Source of the DNA: Streptomyces shenzhenensis
GTDB taxonomy: Bacteria > Actinomycetota > Actinomycetes > Streptomycetales > Streptomycetaceae
Assembly (NCBI RefSeq): GCF_003688995.1
Contig: NZ_PENI01000027.1
Span: 1 to 64,000, forward strand
Direction of reading: 5' to 3'
Length of the DNA stretch: 64,000 bases
The notes under the pieces are model-generated. The model was not told the DNA's origin, did not search any database, and saw only the letters and a list, made by a program, of their open reading frames with translations. Positions 34,753-44,199 of this stretch are shown here, in pieces. Positions within the stretch are counted from its first letter, which is position 1. Each line of letters starts with the position of its first letter. The translations under genes were made by a program, and so were the position numbers.

Positions 34753-37131
34753 TGCCGTGCCGGTGAGGTGTTCCGGCCGGACCGGCGTCCTGTTCAGCTC
34801 CAGCCCGGTCGCGTCCCGGATCGCCGCGAGGACGGCCGGCGTCGAGGACAGGGTGGGGGCCTCGCCGACCCCGCGCAGCCCGTACGGCGCGTGGTCGTCG
34901 GCGAGTTCGAGCACGTCGACGGGGATGGTCGGCGTGTCGAGGATGGTGGGGATCAGGTAGTCCGTGAAGGACGGGTTCCTGACCTTCGCCGTCCTCGGGT
35001 CGACGATGATCTCCTCCATCACCGCGATGCCCAGGCCCTGCGTGGTGCCGCCCTGGATCTGGCCGACGACCGACAGCGGGTTGAGCGCCTTGCCGACGTC
35101 CTGGGCGCAGGCCAGCTCGACGACCTTGACCAGGCCCAGTTCGGTGTCGACCTCGACGACGGCGCGGTGCGCGGCGAAGGAGTACTGCACATGGCCGTTG
35201 CCCTGGCCGGTGCGCAGGTCGAAGGGCTCGGTGGGCCGGTGCCGCCACTCCGCCTCGACCTCGACGGCCTCGCCCTCCAGGACATCCACCAGATCGGCGA
35301 GCACCTCGCCGCCGTCGGTGACGACCTTGCCGCCCTCCAGCAGCAGTTCGGCCGTGGCCCAGGCGGGGTGGTACGTGCCGAACCGGCGGCGCCCCAGTTC
35401 CAGGACCCGCTCGCGCACCAGCTCGCAGGCGTTCTTGACGGCGCCGCCGGTGACGTACGTCTGCCGGGATGCCGAGGTTGAACCGGCGCTGCCCACCTGC
35501 GTGTCGGCGGGGTGGATGGTCACCTGGGCGACGCCCAGCTCGGTGCGGGCGATCTGCGCGTGGACGGTGACGCCGCCCTGGCCGACCTCCGCCATCGCCG
35601 TGTGCACGGTGGCCACCGGCCGGCCGCCGACGACCTCCATCCGGACCTTGGCGGTCGAGTAGTCGTCGAAGCCCTCGGAGAAGCCGACGTTCTTGATGCC
35701 GACCGCATAGCCGACACCGCGTACGACGCCTTCTCCGTGGGTGGTGTTGGACAGGCCGCCGGGCAGCTGCCGTACGTCGGCGCCCTCGCTGGACTCCCAC
35801 TGGCGCTCCGGTGGCATGGGCATCGCCTTGACGCGGCGCAGCAGTTCGGCGACCGGGGCCGGCGAGTCGACCCGCTGGCCCGTCGGCATGACCGTGCCCT
35901 GTTCCATCGCGTTCAGCTGACGGAACTCGACCCTGTCCATGCCGAGGCGGTCGGCGACCTTGTCCATCTGCGCCTCGTACGCGAAGCACGCCTGGACCGC
36001 GCCGAAGCCGCGCATCGCGCCGCACGGCGGGTTGTTGGTGTAGAGGGCGACGGCCTCGATCTCGACGTCGTCGACGGCGTACGGGCCGATGCCGAGGGAG
36101 GCGGCGTTGCCGACGACGGCCGGGGAGGCGGAGGCGTAGGCGCCGCCGTCGAGCACGATGCGGCACTTCACATGGGTGAGCTTGCCGTCCTTCGTGGCGC
36201 CGTGCTCGTAGTGCAGCCGGGCCGGGTGGCGGTGGACATGCCCGAAGAAGGACTCGAAGCGGTTGTAGACGATCTTGACCGGTCTGCCGGTGCGGAGCGC
36301 CAGCAGGCAGGCGTGGATCTGCATCGACAGGTCCTCGCGTCCGCCGAACGCGCCGCCCACGCCGGACAGCGTCATCCGGACCTTGTCCTCGGGCAGGCCG
36401 AGCACGGGCGCGATCTGGCGCAGGTCGGAGTGGAGCCACTGGGTGGCCACGTAGAGGTGGACGCCGCCGTCCTCCTCCGGTACGGCGAGGCCCGACTCGG
36501 GGCCGAGGAAGGCCTGGTCCTGCATCCCGAAGGTGTAGTCGCCCGCGACGACGACGTCGGCCTTCTTCGCGGCCTCCGTCACATCGCCGCGGACGATCGG
36601 CTGGCGGTGGACGATGTTCGGGTGCGCGACGTGCCCGATGTGGGAGTCGGTGCGGTTCTCGTGGACGAGGAGCGCGTCCGGGGCGGTCGCGGAGGCCTCG
36701 TCGGTGATGACGGGCAGCTCGCGGTAGTCGACCTTGATCTTGGCCGCGGCGCGGCGCGCGGTCTCCGGGTGGTCGGCGGCGATGACCGCGACCGGCTCGC
36801 CGTGGTGGCGCACCTTGCCGTGGGCCAGCACGGGGGTGTCCTGGATCTCCAGGCCGTAGTGCTTCACGTCGGCCGGCAGATCGTCGTACGTCAGCACGGC
36901 ATGGACGCCCGGTATGGCCAGGGCCTCGCTCGTGTCGATCGACACGATCTCGGCGTGCGCGACCGTGGAGCGCAGGATCTGGCCCCAGAGCATGTCCTCG
37001 TGCCACATGTCGGACGCGTAGGCGAACTCTCCGGTGACCTTGAGGATGCCGTCGGGACGGAGCGTGGACTCGCCGATGCCGCCCTTGGTCGGAGTGCCCT
37101 GCGTGATCTTGGTGGGAGCGCCGTTGGGCAT
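34750..37131 (-). CDS. Xanthine dehydrogenase molybdopterin-binding subunit
   Basis: A 793-residue xanthine-oxidase-family large subunit. N-terminal domain from GIGESTLRPDGILKVTGEFAYASDMWHEDMLWG; Moco-domain motifs are FGMQDQAFLGPESGLA, GVGGAFGGREDLSMQ, NNPPCGAMRGFGAVQACFAYE, AEVGQGGVTVHAQIA and, near the end, GLRGVGEAPTLSSTPAVLAAI, which holds the catalytic glutamate (GVGEAP). It oxidises hypoxanthine or xanthine at the Mo centre and passes electrons to the 2Fe-2S subunit. Starts 2 nt after that subunit's stop. Its stop codon is supplied by a dispersed repeat. The PucR regulator next door supports purine catabolism. Confidence 0.95.
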   Translation of the reverse strand: MPNGAPTKITQGTPTKGGIGESTLRPDGILKVTGEFAYASDMWHEDMLWGQILRSTVAHAEIVSIDTSEALAIPGVHAVLTYDDLPADVKHYGLEIQDTPVLAHGKVRHHGEPVAVIAADHPETARRAAAKIKVDYRELPVITDEASATAPDALLVHENRTDSHIGHVAHPNIVHRQPIVRGDVTEAAKKADVVVAGDYTFGMQDQAFLGPESGLAVPEEDGGVHLYVATQWLHSDLRQIAPVLGLPEDKVRMTLSGVGGAFGGREDLSMQIHACLLALRTGRPVKIVYNRFESFFGHVHRHPARLHYEHGATKDGKLTHVKCRIVLDGGAYASASPAVVGNAASLGIGPYAVDDVEIEAVALYTNNPPCGAMRGFGAVQACFAYEAQMDKVADRLGMDRVEFRQLNAMEQGTVMPTGQRVDSPAPVAELLRRVKAMPMPPERQWESSEGADVRQLPGGLSNTTHGEGVVRGVGYAVGIKNVGFSEGFDDYSTAKVRMEVVGGRPVATVHTAMAEVGQGGVTVHAQIARTELGVAQVTIHPADTQVGSAGSTSASRQTYVTGGAVKNACELVRERVLELGRRRFGTYHPAWATAELLLEGGKVVTDGGEVLADLVDVLEGEAVEVEAEWRHRPTEPFDLRTGQGNGHVQYSFAAHRAVVEVDTELGLVKVVELACAQDVGKALNPLSVVGQIQGGTTQGLGIAVMEEIIVDPRTAKVRNPSFTDYLIPTILDTPTIPVDVLELADDHAPYGLRGVGEAPTLSSTPAVLAAIRDATGLELNRTPVRPEHLTGTA

Positions 37132-37133
37132 GG

Positions 37134-37705
<572 letters not shown>

Positions 37706-37706
<1 letters not shown>

Positions 37707-38596
37707 CAGGCAGCTCCCTCGGTGGTGCGGCGGGCGCCGCGGTACGACTCCCAGGTCCAGGTGAGCGTCCGGCGGGCCATGACGCCGACCGCGTGGCGGC
37801 GGTAGCTCGCGGTGCCCCGGACGTCGTCGATCGGGTTGCACGCGGCGGCGCACAGGTCCGCGAACCGCTTGGCGACCGACGGGGTGACGGCCTTGCCGTT
37901 GTCCCAGAAGCCGCCCTCGTCGAGCGCCGCGTTCAGGAAGTCCTCGGCGGTCCTGGCGCGCACCGGGGTGGGCGCGGCCGAGCCGATGCCGGTGCGGACG
38001 GTCCGGGTCTCGGGGTGCAGTGCCAGCCCGAAGGCGCACACGGCGATGACCATGGCGTTGCGGGTGCCGACCTTGGAGAACTGCTGCGGCCCGTCGGCCT
38101 TCTTGATCCGCACCGCGCGGATCAGCTCGTCCGCGGCGAGGGCGTTGCGCTTCACGCCGGTGTAGAAGTCGTCGATCGGGATCAGCCGGGTGCCGCGCAC
38201 GGACTCGGCCTCGACCTCGGCGCCCGCGGCGAGCAGCGCAGGGTGGGCGTCCCCGGCCGGGGAGGCGGTGCCGAGGTTGCCGCCGACGCCGCCGCGGTTG
38301 CGGATCTGCGGGGAGGCGACCGTGTGCGAGGCGAGCGCGAGGCCGGGCAGTTCGGCGCGGAGGTGCTCCATGATCCTGGTGTACGGGACGGAGGCGCCCA
38401 GCCGCACGGTGTCCGCGCCGACCTCCCACTCGTAGAGATCACCGATCCGGTTGAGGTCGAGGAGGTACTCGGGCCGCCGGTGGTCGAAGTTGATCTCGAC
38501 CATCACATCGGTGCCACCCGCGATCGGCACAGCGGTGGGGTGCTCCGCCTTCGCGGCGAGCGCCTCGTCCCAGCTGGCGGGGCGAAGGAAGTCCAT
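37706..38596 (-). CDS. Xanthine dehydrogenase FAD-binding subunit
   Basis: A 296-residue CoxM/XdhB-type flavoprotein. FAD-binding loop VPIAGGTDVMVEINF near the N-terminus, the TVASPQIRNRGGVGGNLGTASPAGD segment (seen as two shorter blocks) and a C-terminal CO_deh_flav_C domain (KVGTRNAMVIAV, RTGIGSAAPTPVRA, RGTASYRRHAVGVMARRTL). The ATG at 38596 starts MDFLRPASWDEAL, the family start. First gene of the operon and divergent from pucR. Confidence 0.95.
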
Positions 38597-38941
38597 GACC
38601 GGCTCTCTTCTTCGTCGTCGTGCGGGGCGTACAGATTGAGCCAATCCGTGTGCGGCGGGCCCGGCTCGTTCATGAGCTGTTTACGCGCAGCGGGGTCAGT
38701 ACACAGGGCTGTGCTCCGAGCGGGTCAGTCACCGAAACCATGAAGGAGTTGGCTGGCCAGGACGGGCATCTTGTAGATTCGTATGAACGGAGGTCATCCG
38801 TAACCTCTCCGTTTTCCCGAGGAAACGCGGGACACGGCCGGGCCGTCATGCAGAGCGGTCCGCGCACCGGTCGCCGGCTCCTCCCACGACTTCCCACCAA
38901 GATTCATCGTAGGTTTCGAGACACAGAACGGCGGCGACGAA
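38597..38941. other. xdh-pucR divergent control region
   Basis: 345 nt between divergent genes, AT-richer than average. It contains an imperfect dyad at 38786-38813 (AACGGAGGT ... ACCTCTCCGTT), TAGATT at about 38774 and TAGGTT at about 38911 as possible -10 elements, and purine runs before each start. No further ORF is supported. The dyad is the best candidate for the PucR operator. Confidence 0.5.
38786..38813. promoter_or_regulatory. Imperfect dyad, candidate PucR operator
   Basis: AACGGAGGT and ACCTCTCCGTT face each other across about 8 nt, with two extra bases in the right arm. Placed midway between xdh and pucR starts. Confidence 0.4.
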
Positions 38942-40669
38942 ATGCGGCTGCGCGCACTGCTGGACACCGATGCGCTGGGCCTGCGGCTGCTCGGCGGCGA
39001 GGACGAGCTGGACCGGACCGTACGGGGCGTGATGACCACCGACCTGCGGGACCCCAGCCGCTATCTCTCGGGCGGCGAGCTGGTGCTGACGGGGCTGGCC
39101 TGGCGCCGGGACGCCACCGACTCCGAGCGCTTCGTACGGATCCTGGTACAGGCCGGCGTCGCCGCCCTGGCCGCCGGCGAGGCCGAGCTCGGCATGGTCC
39201 CGGACGATCTGGTGCTGGCCTGCGCGCGGCACCGGCTGCCGCTGTTCGCCGTGATCGAGGCGGTGTCGTTCGCGACGATCACCGAGCACGTCGTGCGCCA
39301 GGTGTCCGGCGAGCGCGCCGGGGACCTCGCGGCCGTCGTGGACCGGCACCGGCGGATGATGACCGCGGGCCCCGCGGGCGGCGGCCCCGATGTGGTCCTC
39401 GACCTGCTCGGCACCGACCTGGACCTGCGGGCCTGGGTGCTCTCCCCCACCGGCCGGCTCATCGCGGGCTCCAAGGTCGCCGGCGCCGACCTGCCCGCCG
39501 AGACCGGCGCCCGGCTGGCCGCCGAGCACCTCGCGGCCGTCCGCACCGGCCGCCGCGGACCGCACCGGCTGGTCCTCGGCCGCACGACGTACTCCCTCTT
39601 CCCGATCCGCTCCAGCGGCCGCTCCCCGCAGGCCGCCCGGGACGTCCGCGAGACAGTGCTGTCGGACTGGCTGCTCGCCGTCGAGGCCGACGCCGGGGAC
39701 TGGCCCGAGGAGCGGCTCGAACTGCTCCGGGGCGTCACCCAGCTGATCGCGGTCGAACGGGACCGGCGGGACGCGGCGCGCACGGTGCGGCGGCGGCTCG
39801 CGCAGGAGGTGGTGGAGCTGGTGCAGGCGGGTGCGGCGCCCGCCGAGATCGCCGCGCGGCTGCGGGTGACCGCGCCCGTGCTGCTGCCCGGGCTCGGCGC
39901 GGCCCCGCACTGGCAGGTGGTGGTGGCCCGGGTCGAATGGGAGGACCTGCCCGGCGGGCCCGCGGCGGCCTCGGCCGAGGGCGCCGGAGGGCACCGGGCG
40001 AGCGACATCGCGGGCGGCCCGGTCGCCCAGGCGCTGCTGGAGGAGATCCTGGTCGACCCGCTGGCCACCGGGCCCGAGCCCGCCGACCGCATCGCCGTCG
40101 CCCACACCGGCGACGAGGCCGTCGCGCTGGTCCCGCTCCCGGCCGTCTCCGCCGAGCACGACGGCTCGGAGTCCGGGATCCTCGCCGACGCGCTCCTGGC
40201 GTCCGTACGCGACCCGCTGACGGCGGGTCTGAACGACGACGGCCGGGTCACCCTGGGCGTCAGCGCGGCCGTGCACTCGGCGGAGGGGCTGCGCGGGGCG
40301 CTGGAGGAGGCCCGGCACGCCCGCCGGGTGGCCGCGGCGCGCCCCGGGCGGGTGTGCGCGGCGGGCCACCAGGAGCTGGCCTCGCACGTACTGCTGCTGC
40401 CCTTCGTGCCGGACGACGTACGGCGGGCCTTCACCGCCCGGCTCCTGGACCCGCTGCGCGACTACGACCGCCGGCACCGGGCCGAGCTGATCCCGACACT
40501 GGAGGCGTTCCTGGACTGCGACGGCTCCTGGACCCGCTGTGCCACCCGGCTCCACCTGCACGTCAACACGCTGCGGTACCGGGTGGGCCGGATCGAGCAG
40601 TTGACGGGACGGGACCTTTCGCGGCTGGAGGACAAGCTCGATTTCTTCCTGGCGCTGCGCATGAGCTGA
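38942..40669 (+). CDS. PucR-family purine catabolism regulator
   Basis: A 575-residue PucR-type regulator. N-terminal PucR sensory domain (MRLRALLDTDALGLRLLGGEDELDR split as typical, then VRGVMTTDLRDPSRYLSGGELVLTGL), a GGDEF-like/CdaR middle region, and a C-terminal PucR HTH (FLDCDGSWTRCATRLHLHVN, then TLRYRVGRIEQLTGRDL). Family members switch purine and allantoin catabolic genes by nitrogen status. Divergent from the xanthine dehydrogenase operon, its obvious target. It is followed by a small hairpin (GGACGTC-gggt-GACGTCC, 40693-40710). Confidence 0.92.
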   Translation: MRLRALLDTDALGLRLLGGEDELDRTVRGVMTTDLRDPSRYLSGGELVLTGLAWRRDATDSERFVRILVQAGVAALAAGEAELGMVPDDLVLACARHRLPLFAVIEAVSFATITEHVVRQVSGERAGDLAAVVDRHRRMMTAGPAGGGPDVVLDLLGTDLDLRAWVLSPTGRLIAGSKVAGADLPAETGARLAAEHLAAVRTGRRGPHRLVLGRTTYSLFPIRSSGRSPQAARDVRETVLSDWLLAVEADAGDWPEERLELLRGVTQLIAVERDRRDAARTVRRRLAQEVVELVQAGAAPAEIAARLRVTAPVLLPGLGAAPHWQVVVARVEWEDLPGGPAAASAEGAGGHRASDIAGGPVAQALLEEILVDPLATGPEPADRIAVAHTGDEAVALVPLPAVSAEHDGSESGILADALLASVRDPLTAGLNDDGRVTLGVSAAVHSAEGLRGALEEARHARRVAAARPGRVCAAGHQELASHVLLLPFVPDDVRRAFTARLLDPLRDYDRRHRAELIPTLEAFLDCDGSWTRCATRLHLHVNTLRYRVGRIEQLTGRDLSRLEDKLDFFLALRMS

Positions 40670-40692
40670 GGTCACGCGGGCGTGCGCCGGGT

Positions 40693-40710
40693 GGACGTCG
40701 GGTGACGTCC
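40693..40710 (+). terminator. Short hairpin after pucR
   Basis: GGACGTC-gggt-GACGTCC, 23 nt after the pucR stop. Perfect 7-bp stem with a 4-nt loop and no T-tract. Confidence 0.45.
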
Positions 40711-40723
40711 TGTCCCACGACTT

Positions 40724-40739
40724 TGTGAAATCCTTCACC
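40724..40739. promoter_or_regulatory. Rex-operator-like site upstream of a TPR gene
   Basis: TGTGAA-ATCC-TTCACC matches the Streptomyces Rex operator pattern TGTGAA-N4-TTCACA at 11 of 12 defined positions. It lies 83 bp before the GTG of the next gene. Rex is an NADH/NAD-sensing repressor of respiratory genes; the downstream gene is not a known Rex target, so this is only a candidate. Confidence 0.45.
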
Positions 40740-40821
40740 CACCCTCTTGGCCCGGCCCCGGAAAGGGTGCTGGAATGCCGCCACCACTCAACAGCTCGAC
40801 GGCGCGCTCGGGGAGGGCAAT

Positions 40822-41604
40822 GTGGCGCATTCCGCCATGTCTGGTAACGGAACGACCGCCGGTGACGATCCGCTCCAGACCGCGGTATGGCGATTGCGCT
40901 CGCGGGCCTGCTGGGCCGACGCGGCGGCCCTGCTCCGGCCCGACACCGCGCCGGCCGCGCTCCAGCGGGCCGGGCTGCTGGTGGAGCGCTGTCTGTACAC
41001 CGAGCGGGGCTGGGCCGAGGCCGAGGACGCGCTGCGTACGGCGGAGGCGGTGGCCCAGAGCGACGAGGAGCGCGGCGCGGCGGCCTGCGAGCGCGGCCAG
41101 CTCGCCTACGCGGCCACGCTGCACGGGGTGCGGGACCGGGCGGACGAGGCGCGGGCCGCGCTGGGCCGGGCGGCGGCGCTGATCCCGCCCGGGGCGGCCG
41201 GCCGGGCGCTGCTGGACTTCCGCCGGGGTCTGCTGGCCGAGAACCTGGCCCGCTCCCCGCAGGCGGCGCGGGCCGCGTACCACCGGGCCCACGCGAGCGC
41301 TGCCGCGCATGGCGACCCGCTGCTCCTGTCCTTCACCTGGCGGCACCTCGCGGGGCTCGCCCTGCGGGACGGCGAGGTGGCCGAGGCACGCCATGGCTTC
41401 GCCGAATCCCTGCGGATCCGCGAGGAGCTGGGCTACCTGGTCGGCACGGCGCCGGCCCTGGCCTCGCTCGCCGACACCTCACCCGAGCCGGAGGCGTCCC
41501 GCCTCCGCGAGGAGGCCCTCCGGCTGTTCCGCCTCCTCGGCGGCGTACCCACCTGGCTCGCCCAGCACCTCACCCCACCCGCCCCGGACACAGCAACGGC
41601 CTGA
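40822..41604 (+). CDS. TPR-type helical repeat protein of unknown function
   Basis: A 260-residue alpha-helical protein. Repeated blocks such as ALQRAGLLVERCLYTERGWAEAEDAL, DEARAALGRAAALIPPG, AARAAYHRAHASAAAHGD and AEARHGFAESLRIREELG (each about 34 residues) resemble tetratricopeptide repeats. No catalytic domain, signal peptide or membrane span. The GTG at 40822 is preferred because GGGAGG lies 5 nt upstream; an ATG 15 nt later is possible. Such proteins act as scaffolds or parts of regulators. A Rex-like site precedes it. Confidence 0.78.
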   Translation: MAHSAMSGNGTTAGDDPLQTAVWRLRSRACWADAAALLRPDTAPAALQRAGLLVERCLYTERGWAEAEDALRTAEAVAQSDEERGAAACERGQLAYAATLHGVRDRADEARAALGRAAALIPPGAAGRALLDFRRGLLAENLARSPQAARAAYHRAHASAAAHGDPLLLSFTWRHLAGLALRDGEVAEARHGFAESLRIREELGYLVGTAPALASLADTSPEPEASRLREEALRLFRLLGGVPTWLAQHLTPPAPDTATA

Positions 41605-41638
41605 CCCCCACAACGAACACCATCCGCCACCTGGGCAA

Positions 41639-41841
41639 CCCCGGCCCGCGGCCGCCTGGGGACGCACCGAACCGCAGCCACCCGACCGCCCGCCAGGCAC
41701 CCGCCGGCCGCAAAAGCGCGACGGGCAGCGGAGGCGAAAGGGCGCGGACGCGGCACGGCCCGACCACGACCGAACCGCCCCGGGCCCCACGCGGGACATG
41801 GGCCACCCCGGCCCGCGGCCGCCTGGGGACGCACCGAACCG
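41639..41841. repeat. Perfect 36-bp direct repeat
   Basis: Identical 36-nt copies at 41639-41674 and 41806-41841 (167 bp apart), each beginning CCCCGGCCCGCGGCCGCC and ending ACGCACCGAACCG. Both lie in the approximately 300-nt gap between convergent genes. The DNA between them is purine-rich and codes for nothing recognisable. Confidence 0.85.
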
Positions 41842-41846
41842 TGGCC

Positions 41847-41869
41847 GCACCCGACCGTTCGTCGGGTGC
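41847..41869 (-). terminator. Hairpin beyond the GntR gene
   Basis: GCACCCGAC-cgttc-GTCGGGTGC, a perfect 9-bp stem about 35 nt past the GntR stop on the minus strand. It probably ends transcripts from both convergent genes. No gene is supported in the 41605-41903 gap. Confidence 0.7.
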
Positions 41870-41903
41870 TCGCAGGGGGGTGAAGGGCTTCTGCCAGGTG
41901 AGG

Positions 41904-42701
41904 TCAGGGGGTGGGGGTGAAGTGGGCTGTCGTCAGGGTCTGCGCCGCGTTCAGGTCGTGGGCGATCAGGGCCTCCAGGAGGGCCGTGTGCTGGACCGCG
42001 TCCGCCAGCAGGTCGGCGCGCTGGAGCCGGGCCGGACCGTCGGCCAGCGGCCCCTGGGACCGCCGGTGCAGGTCCTCCGCGATCTGCACCAGCTGCTCGT
42101 TGCCGGACAGCGACAGCACCGCCCGGTGGAAGACCTGGTCCGACTCGGCGTACGTCGCCCGGCACCCGGAGGACGCGGCACGCACGGTGTCCTCGGCCAG
42201 CGGCCACAGCTCCGCCCAGCGCTCGGCCGGCACCGTACGGGCCAGCCGCAGCACCACCGGCACCTCGATCAGCGCCCGGACCTCCGCCAGCTCGGCCAGT
42301 TCCCGCGCGCCCCGCCGGACCACCCGGAACCCGCGGTTCGGCACGACCTCGACCGCGCCTTCGAGCGCGAGCCGCTGCATGGCCTCCCGCACGGGCGTCG
42401 CCGACACCCCGAACTGCTCCCCGAGCGCCGGCGCCGAGTACACCTCGCCGGGCTCCAGGTCACCCGTCACCAGCGCGGTGCGCAGCGCGTCCAGGATCTG
42501 TCCGCGCACCGACGCCCGCTGGACGGGGCGCGGCTGCGGAATGGGCCGCTCACTGTGCGTATGCTCGCCGCGGACGCCCGGCGGCGGCGCGCCCCGCTCC
42601 CGGCCCCCGTCCGCGGGGAGAGCCTGGGCGGGCACCCGGGCCGCCTCCGCCCGCAGCTCCGGGACCCCGGTCGCGACGGAGTCGTGCACACCGTGCCTCA
42701 C
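41904..42701 (-). CDS. GntR/FadR-family transcriptional regulator
   Basis: A 265-residue regulator. After a variable about 65-residue N-terminus, a GntR winged HTH (QRASVRGQILDALRTALVTG through GVSATPVREAMQRLALEGAVEV and PNRGFRVV) is followed by an FCD all-helical effector domain (EVRALIEVPVVLRLA, FHRAVLSLSGNEQLVQI, HTALLEALIAHDLNAAQTL). The GTG at 42701 is chosen for GGAGGAGG 4 nt upstream. Divergent from the DUF2637 gene, with a sharp palindrome in between. The effector is unknown. Confidence 0.9.
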   Translation of the reverse strand: MRHGVHDSVATGVPELRAEAARVPAQALPADGGRERGAPPPGVRGEHTHSERPIPQPRPVQRASVRGQILDALRTALVTGDLEPGEVYSAPALGEQFGVSATPVREAMQRLALEGAVEVVPNRGFRVVRRGARELAELAEVRALIEVPVVLRLARTVPAERWAELWPLAEDTVRAASSGCRATYAESDQVFHRAVLSLSGNEQLVQIAEDLHRRSQGPLADGPARLQRADLLADAVQHTALLEALIAHDLNAAQTLTTAHFTPTP

Positions 42702-43137
42702 GGGCCCTCCTCCGGGTTGTCGGCACTTGGGGTCATTACGACGGGTTGTTACCTGTCCGTCAAGCACCTTAGGCGCATGACGCGACAGTTCAAATTCCAA
42801 CCGGCCAGGTAAGGCAAGGCTCACCCGTCTCACGGCCGGCGCGTGGCACGACACACCCCCGGCGTCCACTAAGATCATCTACGATCGGGGCGTTCGTACG
42901 GGGGCAGCCGATTCACAACTTCCTCACTTTCCACGGGAACTTTCCGTGGAACCATCCGTACGGGTAGTCTTACTCGAACTCAACTCCCGCCCCTCAAGCG
43001 GCAGTTCGAGCAGAACGCCGCCATGGGCATCCCCTTGCACCTCCTTGGCGGCCTCTTGCCCCGAAACCCCCTGAGGGCCGGCGGAATTGGGCCACTATGA
43101 CGGGCGTTACGCCCTATCCCAATGCAAGGGACCCCAG
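42702..43137. other. Divergent control region between GntR and DUF2637 genes
   Basis: 436 nt without a supported gene. It holds a perfect dyad (42929-42951) flanked by two GTACGGG elements, AT-richer than the surroundings, and a TAGTCT-like -10 downstream of the dyad. AAGGGACC precedes the DUF2637 ATG. Confidence 0.55.
42929..42951. promoter_or_regulatory. Perfect 8-bp-arm palindrome, candidate operator
   Basis: TTCCACGG-gaacttt-CCGTGGAA. CGTACGGGG lies just before and CCGTACGGG just after it. Position between a GntR gene and a divergent membrane-protein gene suggests an operator. Confidence 0.55.
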
Positions 43138-44181
43138 ATGAGACTGACCGACATATCGCTGAACTGGCTGCTTCCGGGCGCCGTACTGCTCCTGGGCATC
43201 CTGGCGGCGGTGGCGGTGCTCGCGCGCAGCAAGCGGTCCGGGGAGCACGCGAAGACCGAGGACTCGTGGGAGCGGAACGAGGAGCGGCGCAGGCGCAAGG
43301 AGGCCATCTACGGCACGGCTTCCTACGTACTCCTCTTCTGCTGTGCGGCGGTCGCGGCCGCCCTCTCCTTCAAGGGTCTGGTCGGCTTCGGTGAGCAGAA
43401 CCTGGGCCTGTCCAACGGCTGGCAGTACCTCGTGCCGTTCGGCCTGGACGGCGCGGCCATGTTCTGTTCCGTCCTCGCGGTGCGTGAGGCCAGCCACGGC
43501 GACGCGGCCCTCGGCTCCCGGATCCTCGTATGGACGTTCGCGGGCGCCGCTGCCTGGTTCAACTGGGTGCACGCGCCCAGGGGGCTGAGCCACGACGGTG
43601 CGCCGCACTTCTTCGCGGGCATGTCCCTCTCCGCGGCCGTGCTGTTCGACCGCGCGCTGAAGCAGACCCGCCGGGCCGCCCTGCGCGAGCAGGGTCTCGT
43701 GCCGCGTCCGCTGCCGCAGATCCGCATCGTCCGCTGGCTGCGCGCGCCCCGTGAGACCTACAAGGCCTGGTCGCTCATGCTGCTGGAGAACGTGCGCAGC
43801 CTGGACGAGGCCGTCGACGAGGTCCGCGATGACAAGCGGCAGAAGGAAGAGACCCGGCTGCGCAGGCGTGAGCAGCAGCGCCTCGAGCGGGCCCAGCTCA
43901 AGGCCATCACCCGCGGCACCCGTGGCACCCGCGGCTTCATCGGGCGTGGCGGCCGCCAGGTCGAGGTGTCGGTGGAGCGCGGCTCCGCACAAGTTTCCGC
44001 GGAGCCTGCCATATCCGCGCCGGAACCGCTGCCCGTACGCTCTCGGCCGTCCCTTCAGCCGGTCCGCAAAGGGGCTGACCCGATCACCGTCGACCTGACC
44101 GCGGAGGACGACACCATGGCCCTGCCGCGACTCGACTCCCTGGAGCGCAAGCTCAAGGACCTGGAGCAGCAGTTCGGTTAG
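43138..44181 (+). CDS. DUF2637 membrane protein (Spd-like)
   Basis: A 347-residue protein with five predicted membrane spans: about residues 8-30 (WLLPGAVLLLGILAAVAVLA), 62-80, 93-115 (PFGLDGAAMFCSVLAV), 128-147 and 155-175. The middle region matches DUF2637 proteins, which occur on actinomycete chromosomes and, as Spd proteins, in plasmid spreading functions. The C-terminal about 170 residues are cytoplasmic: a basic coiled-coil-like helix (DDKRQKEETRLRRREQQRLE) and a disordered stretch ending in a short amphipathic helix (LERKLKDLEQQFG). The ATG at 43138 is preferred over an earlier frame extension. No transfer genes lie nearby, so a chromosomal role is implied. Confidence 0.8.
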   Translation: MRLTDISLNWLLPGAVLLLGILAAVAVLARSKRSGEHAKTEDSWERNEERRRRKEAIYGTASYVLLFCCAAVAAALSFKGLVGFGEQNLGLSNGWQYLVPFGLDGAAMFCSVLAVREASHGDAALGSRILVWTFAGAAAWFNWVHAPRGLSHDGAPHFFAGMSLSAAVLFDRALKQTRRAALREQGLVPRPLPQIRIVRWLRAPRETYKAWSLMLLENVRSLDEAVDEVRDDKRQKEETRLRRREQQRLERAQLKAITRGTRGTRGFIGRGGRQVEVSVERGSAQVSAEPAISAPEPLPVRSRPSLQPVRKGADPITVDLTAEDDTMALPRLDSLERKLKDLEQQFG

Positions 44182-44199
44182 GACTCGGTGCGACCAGGA

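Noticed and set aside
34628..37006. 792-codon minus-strand open frame alongside the Mo subunit
   Set aside because: Arg/Gly/Pro-rich alternative frame of the xanthine dehydrogenase gene.
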